Source of the DNA: Candidatus Omnitrophota bacterium
GTDB lineage: Bacteria > Omnitrophota > Gorgyraeia > Tantalellales > Tantalellaceae
NCBI GenBank assembly: GCA_024277375.1
Contig: JAJRVD010000045.1
Coordinates: forward strand, 1 to 45,555
Direction of reading: 5' to 3'
DNA length: 45,555 nucleotides
Under the pieces are notes generated by a model. It did no database searches. It saw nothing but the letters and a program-made list of their open reading frames with translations, and had not been told where the DNA came from. This document shows, one piece after another, positions 35,280-44,380 of the stretch; within the stretch, counting starts at the first letter, position 1, and each line of letters opens with the position of its first letter. Position numbers and translations under genes: made by a program.

Positions 35280-36737
35280 ATGTCATTAGAAAATAGAGGT
35301 TATAAAAAAGTCCTCTTGATTTTCCCTGACTATAAGGGGGGACATTTTGGCGCGCTTCGGCCACCTGCCGGTCTTGGATATATTTCTGCCGCATTAAAGA
35401 AATCTTCAATCGAACACGACGTAATTGATATGGCTGTAGGCTCTACGGAAGAAGAGCTTACTGAAAGAATAGCTTCCTTAAAACCTGACCTTATCGGCAT
35501 CTCTCTTATGAGTTTCATGTACCTTCGCTCTTATGAAATTGTGAGAGTCGCCAAACGTTCGGCACCAGACGCAAAGGTTGTTGCTGGCGGACCGCATACC
35601 TCTACTGTAAAGGAAGATGTGCTGAAGGGATGCTCGGAAATCGACTTCGGCGTGATGATGGAAGGTGAAGATACAATTGTTGAACTTTGTGCCGGCAAAC
35701 CTCTCGCAGATATCAAAGGTTTGCTTTATAGGGATGGCGGAAAAATAATAAACAATGGCAAACGGGATTTTATAGAGGTTTTGGATGATACCGATTTTCC
35801 ACGTTATGAAAAGTTCGATATAGACAAGTATGTCACCGAAGAGATAGGGGTAATTACTTCTCGCGGCTGTCCCTTTCAATGTACCTACTGTCCAGTGCTA
35901 GAAGCTATAGGAAGGAAGTGGCGCAAACGTTCGGCAAAAAGCGTTGTTGACGAGATAGAATATTGGCATTCCCGTGGTAAAAAGCAGATAAGCATACTGG
36001 ATGACAACTTTACGCTTAAGCGTGACAGGGTTGAAGCTATTTGCGGTGAGATTGAGAAGAGAAATTTAACAGGGCTGGACATTAACTGCAATAACGGCAT
36101 TAGAGCCGATAGAGTTGACTATGACCTTTTAAAACTCATGAAAGACGCTGGATTTAATTCTGTCGCCTTTGGAGTTGAGGGCGGTAACGACAAGATACTC
36201 GCGAACATTAAAAAAGGCGAAAAGCTTGAGTCGATTGAAAAGGGGATAGAGACTGCTGTTACCCTTGGGTATAAGGTTACACTCTTTTTTATTGTCGGTA
36301 CTCCCGGCGAGACTCTGGAAGATGTTGAGGATTCGATAAAGATTGCGAGGAAGTACGATATTTTTGACGCGAGGTTTTATAATCTTATTCCTTTTCCAGA
36401 GACTGAGCTGTACGGATATATCAAACAAAATAATCTCTTTCTCATAAAATCTGAAGACTATCTTAATCAGTCGTCACAATGGGGGAGTACGCCGGTTTTT
36501 GAAACTCCTGAAATGCCGAAAGCCGATAGGATAAAAGCGTTAGAGAGGGTAGAGGTCGTGCGTAAAGAGATTCTTGAAAGGGCTATGGAGCGAAGGCTTA
36601 AAACAAAGTTTGGTATTTTTGCCAGACCTATTTCAAAGGTTTATGTGACCGATTTTGCACAGGAGCTTTTGATGAAATATTCTTTTGTAAGAAAGCCGAT
36701 GAAACGGCTTTATATGATGTTCTCTTCCCAGTCGTAG
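35280..36737 (+). CDS. B12-binding-domain radical SAM protein (2 of 3)
   Basis: The 485-residue protein has an N-terminal cobalamin-binding-like domain (PPAGLGYISAALKKSSIEHDVIDMAVG, IGISLMSF, VVAGGPHTS, MMEGEDTIVEL) and a radical SAM barrel with Cys197, Cys201 and Cys204 in SRGCPFQCTYCPV. Later segments FGVEGGNDKIL, FFIVGTPGETLEDV and FYNLIPFPETELYGYI are typical of this class. The last 70 residues are basic with a mild hydrophobic character, perhaps membrane-associating. Its reaction is unknown; C- or P-methylation, or lipid/glycan modification are family possibilities. It follows the KpsS-like gene by 36 bases and converges on a minus-strand GT2 gene with five bases between. Confidence 0.85.
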   Translation: MSLENRGYKKVLLIFPDYKGGHFGALRPPAGLGYISAALKKSSIEHDVIDMAVGSTEEELTERIASLKPDLIGISLMSFMYLRSYEIVRVAKRSAPDAKVVAGGPHTSTVKEDVLKGCSEIDFGVMMEGEDTIVELCAGKPLADIKGLLYRDGGKIINNGKRDFIEVLDDTDFPRYEKFDIDKYVTEEIGVITSRGCPFQCTYCPVLEAIGRKWRKRSAKSVVDEIEYWHSRGKKQISILDDNFTLKRDRVEAICGEIEKRNLTGLDINCNNGIRADRVDYDLLKLMKDAGFNSVAFGVEGGNDKILANIKKGEKLESIEKGIETAVTLGYKVTLFFIVGTPGETLEDVEDSIKIARKYDIFDARFYNLIPFPETELYGYIKQNNLFLIKSEDYLNQSSQWGSTPVFETPEMPKADRIKALERVEVVRKEILERAMERRLKTKFGIFARPISKVYVTDFAQELLMKYSFVRKPMKRLYMMFSSQS

Positions 36738-36742
36738 CTGTT

Positions 36743-37711
36743 TTATTTTGCCTTGAAGGCAAGTAGCCCTCTCGCAAGGCCAGCCGAAAGTGACATCGCC
36801 CTTAGCGATATGAAAAACGGCGCGGTAAGGCCCAATGCAAAGCTTCGCTCTAGTGCCCTTGCACTAAGGGGGGCTGTTGAAAGCATAAAAACCATTAAAA
36901 ACATGGCAGAAGCAAACCCAAAAACATCTGCAAGGGGGCAAAGTATTGCTGTAAAGATAATTAACGGTATAAGAAACAGCTGCAGCTTTAAGGTTAGCGG
37001 AGTGTGGCTGTCTCCTGTAGCTTTATTGGGATTTTTTGAAATTAGCAGAACTTTCCAATAGCCGATTTTAAATTTTTTCTTTGCGTAGCCGCTTAACGTA
37101 TCAACATGCCTATGCGAAACTTTTGCGTCTCTAATAAAAACCATTTTCTTTCCGGCATTGGCAAGGCGGAAAGAAAATTCCTGATCTTCTACTGATGCCA
37201 TCGTAAAGCTGGAGTCATACCCGCCCGCTTCGGTAAAAACATCTTTCCTGAAAGCGGCTGAATATGTGTCGATAAAGTCTATATATTCATGTTTCGAAAG
37301 TTCGTCGAACTTTTCTTCGTACTCTACCTGTACAAACCGAGCAATGAGTTCTTTTTGGTTTGATAGATAGGAGCCTTTGGCGCCTGCGATTTCAGGGGTT
37401 TTGAATGGCTCCAGCATTTTTTCGAGCCAGTCCGGTTCGGCTATACAGTCATCATCGGTAAATAGGATAATTTCTCCTTTTGCCTCTTTCGCGCCGTGAT
37501 TTCTCGCGGTACCGGGGCCGCTGTTTTTCTGAGTTAAAATCCGTACATCTTTATATTTGCCGGTCTCTTCAGTTGTGTTGTCGGTTGAGCCGTCATTTAC
37601 GACGATAATTTCAAAGTTCATATCAGTCTTCTGGCTTTTTAACGATTCTATACATTTGCCGATTCTGCCAGCGGCGTTGTATGTCGGAATAATAATGGAA
37701 GCTTTTATCAT
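36743..37711 (-). CDS. Glycosyltransferase family 2 with C-terminal membrane helices
   Basis: The 322-residue GT-A enzyme starts KASIIIPTYNAAGRIGKCIESL, has VVNDGSTDNTTEE, NSGPGTARNHGAKEAKGEIILFTDDDC (the DDD metal motif), AGAKGSYLSN, and the acceptor-side VEDQEFSFRLANAGKKMVFI. Two or three hydrophobic segments follow near 240-300. It would transfer one sugar to the growing lipid-linked glycan at the membrane. ATG 37711 abuts the stop of the radical SAM gene upstream (TAG then ATG on the minus strand), so the two are co-translated. Confidence 0.88.
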   Translation of the reverse strand: MIKASIIIPTYNAAGRIGKCIESLKSQKTDMNFEIIVVNDGSTDNTTEETGKYKDVRILTQKNSGPGTARNHGAKEAKGEIILFTDDDCIAEPDWLEKMLEPFKTPEIAGAKGSYLSNQKELIARFVQVEYEEKFDELSKHEYIDFIDTYSAAFRKDVFTEAGGYDSSFTMASVEDQEFSFRLANAGKKMVFIRDAKVSHRHVDTLSGYAKKKFKIGYWKVLLISKNPNKATGDSHTPLTLKLQLFLIPLIIFTAILCPLADVFGFASAMFLMVFMLSTAPLSARALERSFALGLTAPFFISLRAMSLSAGLARGLLAFKAK

Positions 37712-39217
37712 CTAGCGGTTGCTTGCTTTGCTGGAAGAATTATTAAAAGTTCCCCTTAGTAGAAACTTGGCAAAAACTTTTATCGACTTAACCATTCTAG
37801 GGCCATCGGCAATAGGGTGGAGTATCAGCTGTTTTAAGCGGTAGAGAATGTACCCGGGCCGCAGGTAGAACTCTTTTCTTGCCCTATCGCAAAACTCTAC
37901 AAGCTCTATGTTGGTTAGGCCTGGTCTACTCACCATGCAGTTGTGCAGGCCTTCCTCCGTGTTCCATTCGGTATAGTCTTCGGAGATTAGATAGTTATTT
38001 GTTTTTGCCCAGTCGTATGCCGCAGTTCCGGGGTAGACCATGATAGGAAAAAACTGCGCTGTGTCGGGATTCAGCTTTTTCGCGTAATTAAGAGTGGTTT
38101 GTAATGTTTCCTTTGTCTCTTCCGGATTGCCGACTATAAAGCAACCATGTATCAGTATGCCGGCCTCTTTCGCGCTTTTAACAAATTGGTGCGCTTTTTC
38201 GATCTTAAGATTCTTTTTCATCGCGTTTAGAACTTTTTGATCTCCGCTTTCAAAGCCGACGCAAAGCAGTCTGCAGTTCGCCTTTTTCATTTCGATAAGG
38301 GTATCTACATCGACATCCGCCCGGCTATTGGCTACCCATGAGATCTTTAGCCGAGCTTTTTCGTACGCTTCGCAAAAAGCGGTTACTCTTTTTTTGTCTA
38401 CAGTAAAGGTGTCGTCTTCAATAAAAATTTCTCTAACCTGTGGTAATTCTTTTTCGATAAATCTAAATTCTTCTATAAGGTTTCCTATTGACCGTTTTCT
38501 ATAAGAGTGGCCATGCATCACCTGCGGGTAGACACAGTAGACGCACTGGTAGGGGCATCCACGGCCGGTATAAATGGCGACCTGCGGATATTGCGCGATG
38601 GTGTAAAGATAGTCTTCTACATGAAGATGCTTTTTATAGACTGCGGAAAGGAATGGTAGAGCGTCAAGATTTTGAACCGGCTCCCTTTCGCTGTTGTGGA
38701 ATATTTTATCTTCGAAGCGGAACGATATTCCGGCAATGGAGGATAGCTCATCCTTCGAAATATTGTTCCCTACCTTTTTTAGCTTGTCAGCCAGTTCCTT
38801 TAGTGTTATTTCATATTCTTTTCTGGCAACGGCATCTATCGCTTTTGAACGTTGAAGGGATTCCTCTGGTAAAGCGCTTGGGTGGGTGCCGACAAGTATT
38901 GTAAAGGCAGATGTTACTTCCTTTAGCTTTTCCGCTGTTTCGATATCGTGGTAGATGGAAGGGGTGGATGTGTCTATTACCAGCAGGGTGGGGGAAAATA
39001 CCTCAACCTCACGCATCACTTCTTCCAGACTGGTCTTGGAAGCTGGGGCATCTATAAGCTTAACCTCGAAGCCAGACTTTTCAAGTAGTCCCGTGGCGTA
39101 TGAGAGCCACATAGGGTAGTAAAAGGTTCCGCCCTTTGTTATTGCGGGAGAGCGTTGTTCCCGGCTGAACCTGCCGAATTTCTCCTTAAAAGGAGGGTTT
39201 AACAAAAGAACTTTCAT
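37712..39217 (-). CDS. B12-binding-domain radical SAM protein (3 of 3)
   Basis: The 501-residue protein opens KVLLLNPPFKEKFGRFSREQRSP with YYPMWLSYATGLLEKSGFEVKLIDAPA, followed by LLVIDTSTPSIYHDIETAE and LVGTHPSALPEE (B12-binding-like). The radical SAM motif has Cys221, Cys225 and Cys228 in GRGCPYQCVYC. IFIEDDTFTVDKKRV, VGFESGDQKVLNAMKKN and GCFIVGNPEET are class hallmarks; the whole resembles HpnJ-like enzymes, common in surface-polysaccharide loci. The C-terminal part is basic. It heads a two-gene minus-strand unit with the GT2 above. The substrate is unknown. Confidence 0.85.
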   Translation of the reverse strand: MKVLLLNPPFKEKFGRFSREQRSPAITKGGTFYYPMWLSYATGLLEKSGFEVKLIDAPASKTSLEEVMREVEVFSPTLLVIDTSTPSIYHDIETAEKLKEVTSAFTILVGTHPSALPEESLQRSKAIDAVARKEYEITLKELADKLKKVGNNISKDELSSIAGISFRFEDKIFHNSEREPVQNLDALPFLSAVYKKHLHVEDYLYTIAQYPQVAIYTGRGCPYQCVYCVYPQVMHGHSYRKRSIGNLIEEFRFIEKELPQVREIFIEDDTFTVDKKRVTAFCEAYEKARLKISWVANSRADVDVDTLIEMKKANCRLLCVGFESGDQKVLNAMKKNLKIEKAHQFVKSAKEAGILIHGCFIVGNPEETKETLQTTLNYAKKLNPDTAQFFPIMVYPGTAAYDWAKTNNYLISEDYTEWNTEEGLHNCMVSRPGLTNIELVEFCDRARKEFYLRPGYILYRLKQLILHPIADGPRMVKSIKVFAKFLLRGTFNNSSSKASNR

Positions 39218-39389
39218 TATATTCCTTATAAAATCAACTGCTCAGACTATATGATGAGCATCTTTTAGGCAAGGCAAATAGAGTGGTTTGTATAGAGTAG
39301 TTTAATCGTCTGCACCGATGAAGAATGACGGTTTTACACCGTTTTTTGTAGTAGAATGAGCGGATATTCACAATTTAAATAGGACATAT

Positions 39390-39977
39390 ATGGAATATTC
39401 TAAAAAACTTGAAGATTTGATGCGGAAATCTATTGCCGCCAAGGAGGAATTCCTTGCTGATGAGACCCAGCTAAAGGTTTTTCAGAGTGCGGCATCACTC
39501 CTTTTGAGTGCGTACAAGAATGGCGGCAGACTCTATATCGCCGGCAATGGCGGGTCTGCCGCCGATGCGCAACATATTGCCGCAGAGCTTGTCTGCAGGC
39601 TGGCTAGAGACCGCAAGCCTCTTCCGGCTGAGGCGATGACGACTGATTCATCTATACTGACTGCAATCGGAAATGATTACGGGTATGAGAACCTCTTTTC
39701 AAGGCAGGTAGAAGGCAAGATGACAAAGGGTGATGTTTTCCTCGGCATTACAACTTCCGGGAAGTCTGAAAATATCAATAAGGCTTTAAAAAAATGCCGA
39801 GAGCTTGGATTTTCCTCTATCGTTCTGACAGGGCATGATGGCGGAGAGGCTAGAGGGCTTGCTGATTACTGTATTGTCGCCAAAGGCGATTTGACCAGCA
39901 CAATACAGGAGCAACATATAGTGATAGGGCATGCTCTATGTGCTTCTATTGAGGATAGCCTCTTTCCAAAATGCTGA
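39390..39977 (+). CDS. gmhA: Sedoheptulose-7-phosphate isomerase
   Basis: This 195-residue SIS-domain enzyme shows GRLYIAGNGGSAADAQHIAAELVCR, LTAIGNDYGYENLFSRQVE, GDVFLGITTSGKSENI, SSIVLTGHDGG and the C-terminal IQEQHIVIGHALC. This is a near-canonical GmhA, which converts sedoheptulose-7-P to glycero-manno-heptose-7-P, the first step to activated heptoses. Length fits. An AGGA site precedes ATG 39390. Its kinase/nucleotidyltransferase partners are probably the minus-strand genes at 26365-28381, 11 kb away. It is followed 27 bases later by the PMI-like cupin gene. Confidence 0.92.
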   Translation: MEYSKKLEDLMRKSIAAKEEFLADETQLKVFQSAASLLLSAYKNGGRLYIAGNGGSAADAQHIAAELVCRLARDRKPLPAEAMTTDSSILTAIGNDYGYENLFSRQVEGKMTKGDVFLGITTSGKSENINKALKKCRELGFSSIVLTGHDGGEARGLADYCIVAKGDLTSTIQEQHIVIGHALCASIEDSLFPKC

Positions 39978-40004
39978 ACAGAAAATTTCAAAACTGGAAG
40001 ATAT

Positions 40005-40436
40005 ATGACAAAAAACTTTAATTCCAACGACAATTCGGGAAATGTTTTTCAAGGTGAAAAAGCTGACGAGGATATTACTCGGCATTCGCATAGAACAGTT
40101 CATCGCCCATGGGGAACCTATACGGTGTTGGGAACCGGGCCTAATTTTAAAATAAAAAGTATTGTTGTAAATCCCAAAAGCTCTCTTTCTCTTCAGTTAC
40201 ATAAACGTAGAAGCGAGCATTGGATTGTAGTTTCTGGAACGGCAAAAGTTGTAAACGGGCCGGATGAACTTACTCTTAAACCAAACCAATCGACATACAT
40301 TCCGGCTAATACCAAACACCGCCTCTCGAACCTGCTTGCCGACCCTCTGCTTATGATAGAAGTTCAGACTGGCGACTACCTTGAAGAGGATGATATCGTG
40401 AGGTTTGATGACGATTACGGCCGTGTCGAGAAATAG
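40005..40436 (+). CDS. Phosphomannose-isomerase type II-like cupin
   Basis: The 143-residue single-cupin protein has HRTVHRPWGTYTVLGTGPNFKIKSIVVNPKSSLSLQLHKRRSEHWIVVSGTAKV and YIPANTKHRLSN. These are the hallmarks of the C-terminal mannose-6-phosphate isomerase domain of ManC/AlgA, here free of the guanylyltransferase half. Metal-binding histidines are in LQLHKRRSEHW and KHRL. It could make mannose-6-phosphate, which would suit the KDN-like route at 31785-33833, though some free cupins of this kind are sugar-nucleotide isomerases. TGGAAGA precedes ATG 40005. Confidence 0.85.
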   Translation: MTKNFNSNDNSGNVFQGEKADEDITRHSHRTVHRPWGTYTVLGTGPNFKIKSIVVNPKSSLSLQLHKRRSEHWIVVSGTAKVVNGPDELTLKPNQSTYIPANTKHRLSNLLADPLLMIEVQTGDYLEEDDIVRFDDDYGRVEK

Positions 40437-40471
40437 AGATTGTTTTAGATTCAGGCGCAGTATCTAGTTTT

Positions 40472-41599
40472 CTACAATATTTCTTTTGCGACTTTTTTTA
40501 CTTTTTCGATAACGTACGCTACTTCGTCGTTTTTTAGTGACGGATATAAGGGTAGTGAGAGTATGCTATTCCCTATAGCTGTGGCATTGGGGAAATCTTT
40601 TTCCCTCATTCCGAGTGATTTGAAAAGAGTCAGTTCTGAAAGAGGGCGGTAGTTTATCGCGCATCCAACCCCTTCACCCTTTACTTTCATAACAAACTCA
40701 TCTCTTTTTGTTTTGACCCTTATTGTGTAGAGGTGGTGAGCACTCTTTGTTTTCTTGGGGATTACTGGCGTTGTGATGGTTTCTATTCCTCGAAGTCCCG
40801 CATTGTAGGCATCAACAATTTCCACACGTCTTTCCAGTTTTTTCTCTATTTTCTCAAGCTGGGGGAGGAGAAGAGCGGCTTGCAGGTCATACATATTCGA
40901 CTTGAAGCCGACCTCTTCTATGTCATAGATTGGCAGAGTTCCCTCAAAGCGGTCGATAGCGTTTTTTGTCATTCCATGGTTTCGCAGTACTTTTGTTTTT
41001 TCAGCAATTTTATTGTCTCTTGTAGCGAGCGCTCCTCCCTCGCCGCATGTTATATTCTTGGTAGCGTAAAAGCTGAATGCCACAGCATCTGAAAGGGAAC
41101 CAGGTTTATTGCTGTCCCTTTCTCCTTCAATGCAATGCGCGGCATCCTCGACAACTTTAAGGCTATATTTTTTTGCAATTTCAGAGAGCTGATTCATATC
41201 AGCCATTACCCCGAAAATATGGACGGGGCAAATAGCTTTTGTTTTTGGGGTTATAAGGTTTTCCACTTTTTTTGAATCTATTAGGGCTGTATCAGGCTCT
41301 ACATCCGTAAACAGAGGTTTTGCTCCTGCGTGAAGGATAGCTGTTACCGACGCGGCAAATGTGAAGGCAGGAACAATTACTTCGTCGCCTCGGCCTATTT
41401 TGAGAGCTTTGTAGGCAAGATGAAGCGCGTGGGTGCAGCTCATGGTGCCTGTTGCGTATGGCAAATTCAGGTATTTCGCGAAAGCGTTTTCAAATTCTCT
41501 GGTCTGTGGGCCGGTGGTTAAGAAAAGGCTTCTAGCGGCCTTATTTTGCGATAAAAGGCATTCCTCGTCCAAGTTGTGCCTAAAAAACTCTACCTTCAT
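40472..41599 (-). CDS. DegT/DnrJ/EryC1-family sugar aminotransferase
   Basis: The 375-residue PLP enzyme begins with FFRHNLDEEC rather than the LegC opening. It has GTMSCTHALHLAYKAL (phosphate-binding), EVIVPAFTFAAS, VHIFGVMADM, the Glu151-Asp152 pair, and PLP-binding Lys181 in FSFYATKNITCGEGGAL. GFKSNMYDLQAAL and the C-terminal GVGCAINYRPLSEL are typical of UDP-4-keto-sugar aminotransferases (ArnB/PglE/WecE-like group). It would aminate C3 or C4 of a keto nucleotide sugar. It stands alone on the minus strand, converging with the cupin gene, and is separate from the LegC gene at 6337. Confidence 0.88.
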   Translation of the reverse strand: MKVEFFRHNLDEECLLSQNKAARSLFLTTGPQTREFENAFAKYLNLPYATGTMSCTHALHLAYKALKIGRGDEVIVPAFTFAASVTAILHAGAKPLFTDVEPDTALIDSKKVENLITPKTKAICPVHIFGVMADMNQLSEIAKKYSLKVVEDAAHCIEGERDSNKPGSLSDAVAFSFYATKNITCGEGGALATRDNKIAEKTKVLRNHGMTKNAIDRFEGTLPIYDIEEVGFKSNMYDLQAALLLPQLEKIEKKLERRVEIVDAYNAGLRGIETITTPVIPKKTKSAHHLYTIRVKTKRDEFVMKVKGEGVGCAINYRPLSELTLFKSLGMREKDFPNATAIGNSILSLPLYPSLKNDEVAYVIEKVKKVAKEIL

Positions 41600-41777
41600 A
41601 TCTATCTTACCAAAATCTTTTTAATCCAACGGATTATACCCTAGAGCTCTATTTTGGAACAGGAATAAAAAGCGGTTGGGTAGGTGATATTGCTCTTTTT
41701 ATTTGCAACTGCTTCAGGTATGCCAAACCTCTTCTTGCCTCAGTTCGCAGTAGCAGGTTATCGGGATTTCTGCCATA

Positions 41778-42974
41778 TTAATGCTGGGCATTGCTCCGGC
41801 TGAGCCACTTACGGTAGCTTTCGGTAAGTCCCATCATAAATGTAAGCTGTATCCATACGACGGCGGCACCAAAGTTGTATTCAAAGATACCGGCGAAGGC
41901 GATATTGACAAAGGTGACGGAAAGGCCAAGAAATAATGCTTTAAGTAGGGTATCTTCCTCATGGATAGAAAATTTTATATATTTGGAAATAAAATAGACC
42001 AGCATGGCGAGCATTAACGCTAACCCGACAAAACCTCCTTCTGCTAATTCCTGCATATAAAGACTATGTGCGTGTGCTGTATGCGGGATATAGCCTACCT
42101 TGTATAAAGGTTCTAGGATTTTGCTAAATTGCTCATACCCTACGCCGAAGATGGGGTTTTCCAGAAAGCTGTCCCACGCCACTTTCCAGAATTTAAATCT
42201 CACATCCAAGTCTTTCATTTCAAAGACCCTGACCAAGCGTTCTCTGAAGTACGGGAGGAGTAGAGTGCCGATACCAAAAGATGCTGGTATCAGAAAAAAT
42301 GACGCTACAAAAGTTCTTTTTGATTTGAAAAAAGAAAGAACAAAAACCGCTATGGTAATTCCTAGAAAGTAGCTTCTGGACCCTGAGAGTACTACCCCAG
42401 CAAGTAGAAATGGGAGGTAATAGGCAAAATATCTTTTGTAGAAAAGGGATAGACTTACGCATGAGAGGATAACGATAGAGATAAACCCTCCGTAGTGGAG
42501 GGGGTGTCCAAAATATCCAATCATTCGCCACTTTCCTACATCAAGATTTTGGGCAAAAAATAGTTTTTGATATAACTCTGGAAAGTCAGCGTATCTTTGC
42601 AGTAGGGCATAGACCACAAGTAACGAGTTGGTTACAAATAGCAGATGCAATGTTCGCAGGATAATTTCTTTACTCATCGGGAACCTTCCAATGAGAAGGG
42701 ATGGAAGTTTATCCCACAGTTCTCTTACTTCAATTATTTCTGCATAGAATCCCTTTATTAGCGCTGTAAAAGCTTTCCATGAGTAGATAGCTGTAAAAAC
42801 TGAAAAGTCTAGATTACTGCCTTTCCAATTTCTTGTGCGGTAAATATCAAGAACAAAGAATAGGCACATAAAGGCGAGAACCCCGTTGCTTCCCGCTATA
42901 GAAATGCATGAGGAGAAGGCGCCAAGGTAAAGGAGATAGGAGAATTTTTTGTTCAAATAGTTTTTGTCATTCAT
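41778..42974 (-). CDS. O-antigen polymerase/ligase (Wzy/WaaL-like)
   Basis: The 398-residue protein has about ten or eleven membrane helices and a periplasmic loop segment in the middle-to-late part, with FGHPLHYGGFISIV, SGSRSYFLGI, FLENPIFGVGYEQFSKI and HTAHAHSLYMQELAEGGFVGL. The 'H.H..Y.Q.L.E.G..G' signature belongs to the PF04932 O-antigen ligase/polymerase family. Either it polymerises repeat units (Wzy) or joins the glycan to lipid A core (WaaL). It lies next to the wzz-like gene on the other strand, favouring Wzy. A 178-base gap separates it from the aminotransferase gene downstream. Confidence 0.85.
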   Translation of the reverse strand: MNDKNYLNKKFSYLLYLGAFSSCISIAGSNGVLAFMCLFFVLDIYRTRNWKGSNLDFSVFTAIYSWKAFTALIKGFYAEIIEVRELWDKLPSLLIGRFPMSKEIILRTLHLLFVTNSLLVVYALLQRYADFPELYQKLFFAQNLDVGKWRMIGYFGHPLHYGGFISIVILSCVSLSLFYKRYFAYYLPFLLAGVVLSGSRSYFLGITIAVFVLSFFKSKRTFVASFFLIPASFGIGTLLLPYFRERLVRVFEMKDLDVRFKFWKVAWDSFLENPIFGVGYEQFSKILEPLYKVGYIPHTAHAHSLYMQELAEGGFVGLALMLAMLVYFISKYIKFSIHEEDTLLKALFLGLSVTFVNIAFAGIFEYNFGAAVVWIQLTFMMGLTESYRKWLSRSNAQH

Positions 42975-43446
42975 AAATCTTCGTTTTCACCATCTAATTT
43001 TTTTTTGTGGAGGATACCTATGCTTTATCGAGCCATTCATTTTGTATCTGCTATTTGTGCTAGTAAAAGTCAATTACCCAACATCTTATCCATGATGTTA
43101 CCCTAAGAGAATGTTTTTTTGCATTCGAACGTTTTGGAAAATTCTGTCTTCTAAGGAGAGCACTATGATTATAAGCACGACGAAATAATTTAATGAGTAT
43201 CCTACCGCGTGGAAATTCGGCAATCTAGAATAGAGCAATGTATAGTAGCATAAGGCTTATAGCAGTAGGTTTTCAGTAAAGGTTACTTTGCTCTGACAAA
43301 ACTTTGCAAATTCAACCTGAGATTCTCTAATCGTTTGATTTTTTTGATGTTGACTTAGTACCCTTTTTAAACTTTAATATAGCCTAACTACGCTCCGGTA
43401 TTATTGCAAAACATGATTTCTATAGAGTTAGGTGGGCTATTAAAGT
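42975..43446. other. Divergent intergenic region, 472 bases
   Basis: No gene is supported here: all frames are broken and very AT-rich. It should hold the promoters of the minus-strand polymerase gene and of the Wzz-like gene; one good candidate for the latter is listed separately. CCTAAC (43383-43388) and GTTAGG (43427-43432) form an inverted repeat around the presumed Wzz-like leader. Confidence 0.45.
43350..43378 (+). promoter_or_regulatory. Promoter candidate for the Wzz-like gene
   Basis: TTGACT (43350-43355) and TTTAAT (43373-43378) are each one mismatch from sigma-70 consensus and are separated by 17 bases. The start of transcription would fall near 43385, about 60 bases before ATG 43447, leaving a leader with an AGGTGGG ribosome site at 43430-43436. 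Confidence 0.5.
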
Positions 43447-44337
43447 ATGAGTGATAAGGACGACAAAGTGACCGATTTAGATAAGAGCGTGAACCCCCAA
43501 AATGTTAACTTCCTTGCTCCACCACATAACTATGATTATTCATACGGTGATGAGTTCGATCTTGTTGATATTTGGGTGAAGGTATTAAAAAACTGGAAGG
43601 CCCTCCTGTTGGTGTGGGTACTTATTTTTGCGGCTGGGCTGATTATTGGGAATGCACAGCCTGTCCGTTATCCTTATACAGCGACAATCGAGGTTAGTGC
43701 GGTCTTCAATGGAAGCACATATCAGCCTATCGAAGCCACTGACTCTTTGGTGAAAAAGCTTGAAAATGTCCTTATTCCTAATGAGTTTAGAAAGTCTAGG
43801 CGTGCTGGTAATAAAAATGGCATAGGGATAATCACCATTGAAAGCCCGGCAGACCTGTTGCTGTCATTAAGCTTTAGCGTCGAAGGTAAGAGTGATGCAA
43901 ATTACAGAGGGTTTGTTGAAGATATTTTAAAAAGTCTTAATAATGATTTGGCGCCTAAGATTGAGGATGCTAAGAATAGATTAAAAGCATTGAGTGTTGA
44001 GGCTTCGCTAGAGCTACTTGATAAAAGTGACATTCTTCGATCGACGCTGGCGGATGCTGAGTTGCCCGAATCACAGAAACATTCGGAAGTAGTTTCTCTT
44101 AAGAGTCAAATAAAACTTCTAAAAAGAAAAATTATATTCTATCAGCAAGAGATAGATAATATTTCTGAAGCGAGGTTTATCACTGGGCCTGAAATATCCT
44201 TAAGCGCGCTATCCAATAAAAAGAAAACTATTATTTGGGCATCGTCTGCTCTTGGTGCGATAGCCGGTTTAATATTGGTATTTTTTATTGAACTTAACAA
44301 AGCGGCACTTGAAAGAATGAGATCCGAAAATGGTTAG
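43447..44337 (+). CDS. Wzz-like chain-length determinant protein
   Basis: The 296-residue protein has a cytosolic start, one membrane helix near 53-69 (LLVWVLIFAAGLIIG), a periplasmic region (about 70-255) with helical segments ending LKSQIKLLKRKIIFYQQEIDN, and a second membrane helix near 262-280 (IIWASSALGAIAGLILVFFIEL). This two-helix hairpin with PYTATIEVSA after the first helix is the Wzz/PCP1 layout that sets O-antigen or capsule chain length with Wzy. There is no kinase domain, so it is not a Wzc-type co-polymerase. The upstream AGGTGGG site is good. Confidence 0.85.
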   Translation: MSDKDDKVTDLDKSVNPQNVNFLAPPHNYDYSYGDEFDLVDIWVKVLKNWKALLLVWVLIFAAGLIIGNAQPVRYPYTATIEVSAVFNGSTYQPIEATDSLVKKLENVLIPNEFRKSRRAGNKNGIGIITIESPADLLLSLSFSVEGKSDANYRGFVEDILKSLNNDLAPKIEDAKNRLKALSVEASLELLDKSDILRSTLADAELPESQKHSEVVSLKSQIKLLKRKIIFYQQEIDNISEARFITGPEISLSALSNKKKTIIWASSALGAIAGLILVFFIELNKAALERMRSENG

Positions 44338-44380
44338 TTGCCAGTACTGTGTTAATTCTATTTGTTGGCCAGCGGGAGTT

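Noticed and set aside
36749-36763. Perfect hairpin TTGCCTTGAAGGCAA between convergent genes, possible terminator
   Set aside because: It lies within the last codons of the minus-strand GT2 gene and is not followed by a proper T-run on either strand.
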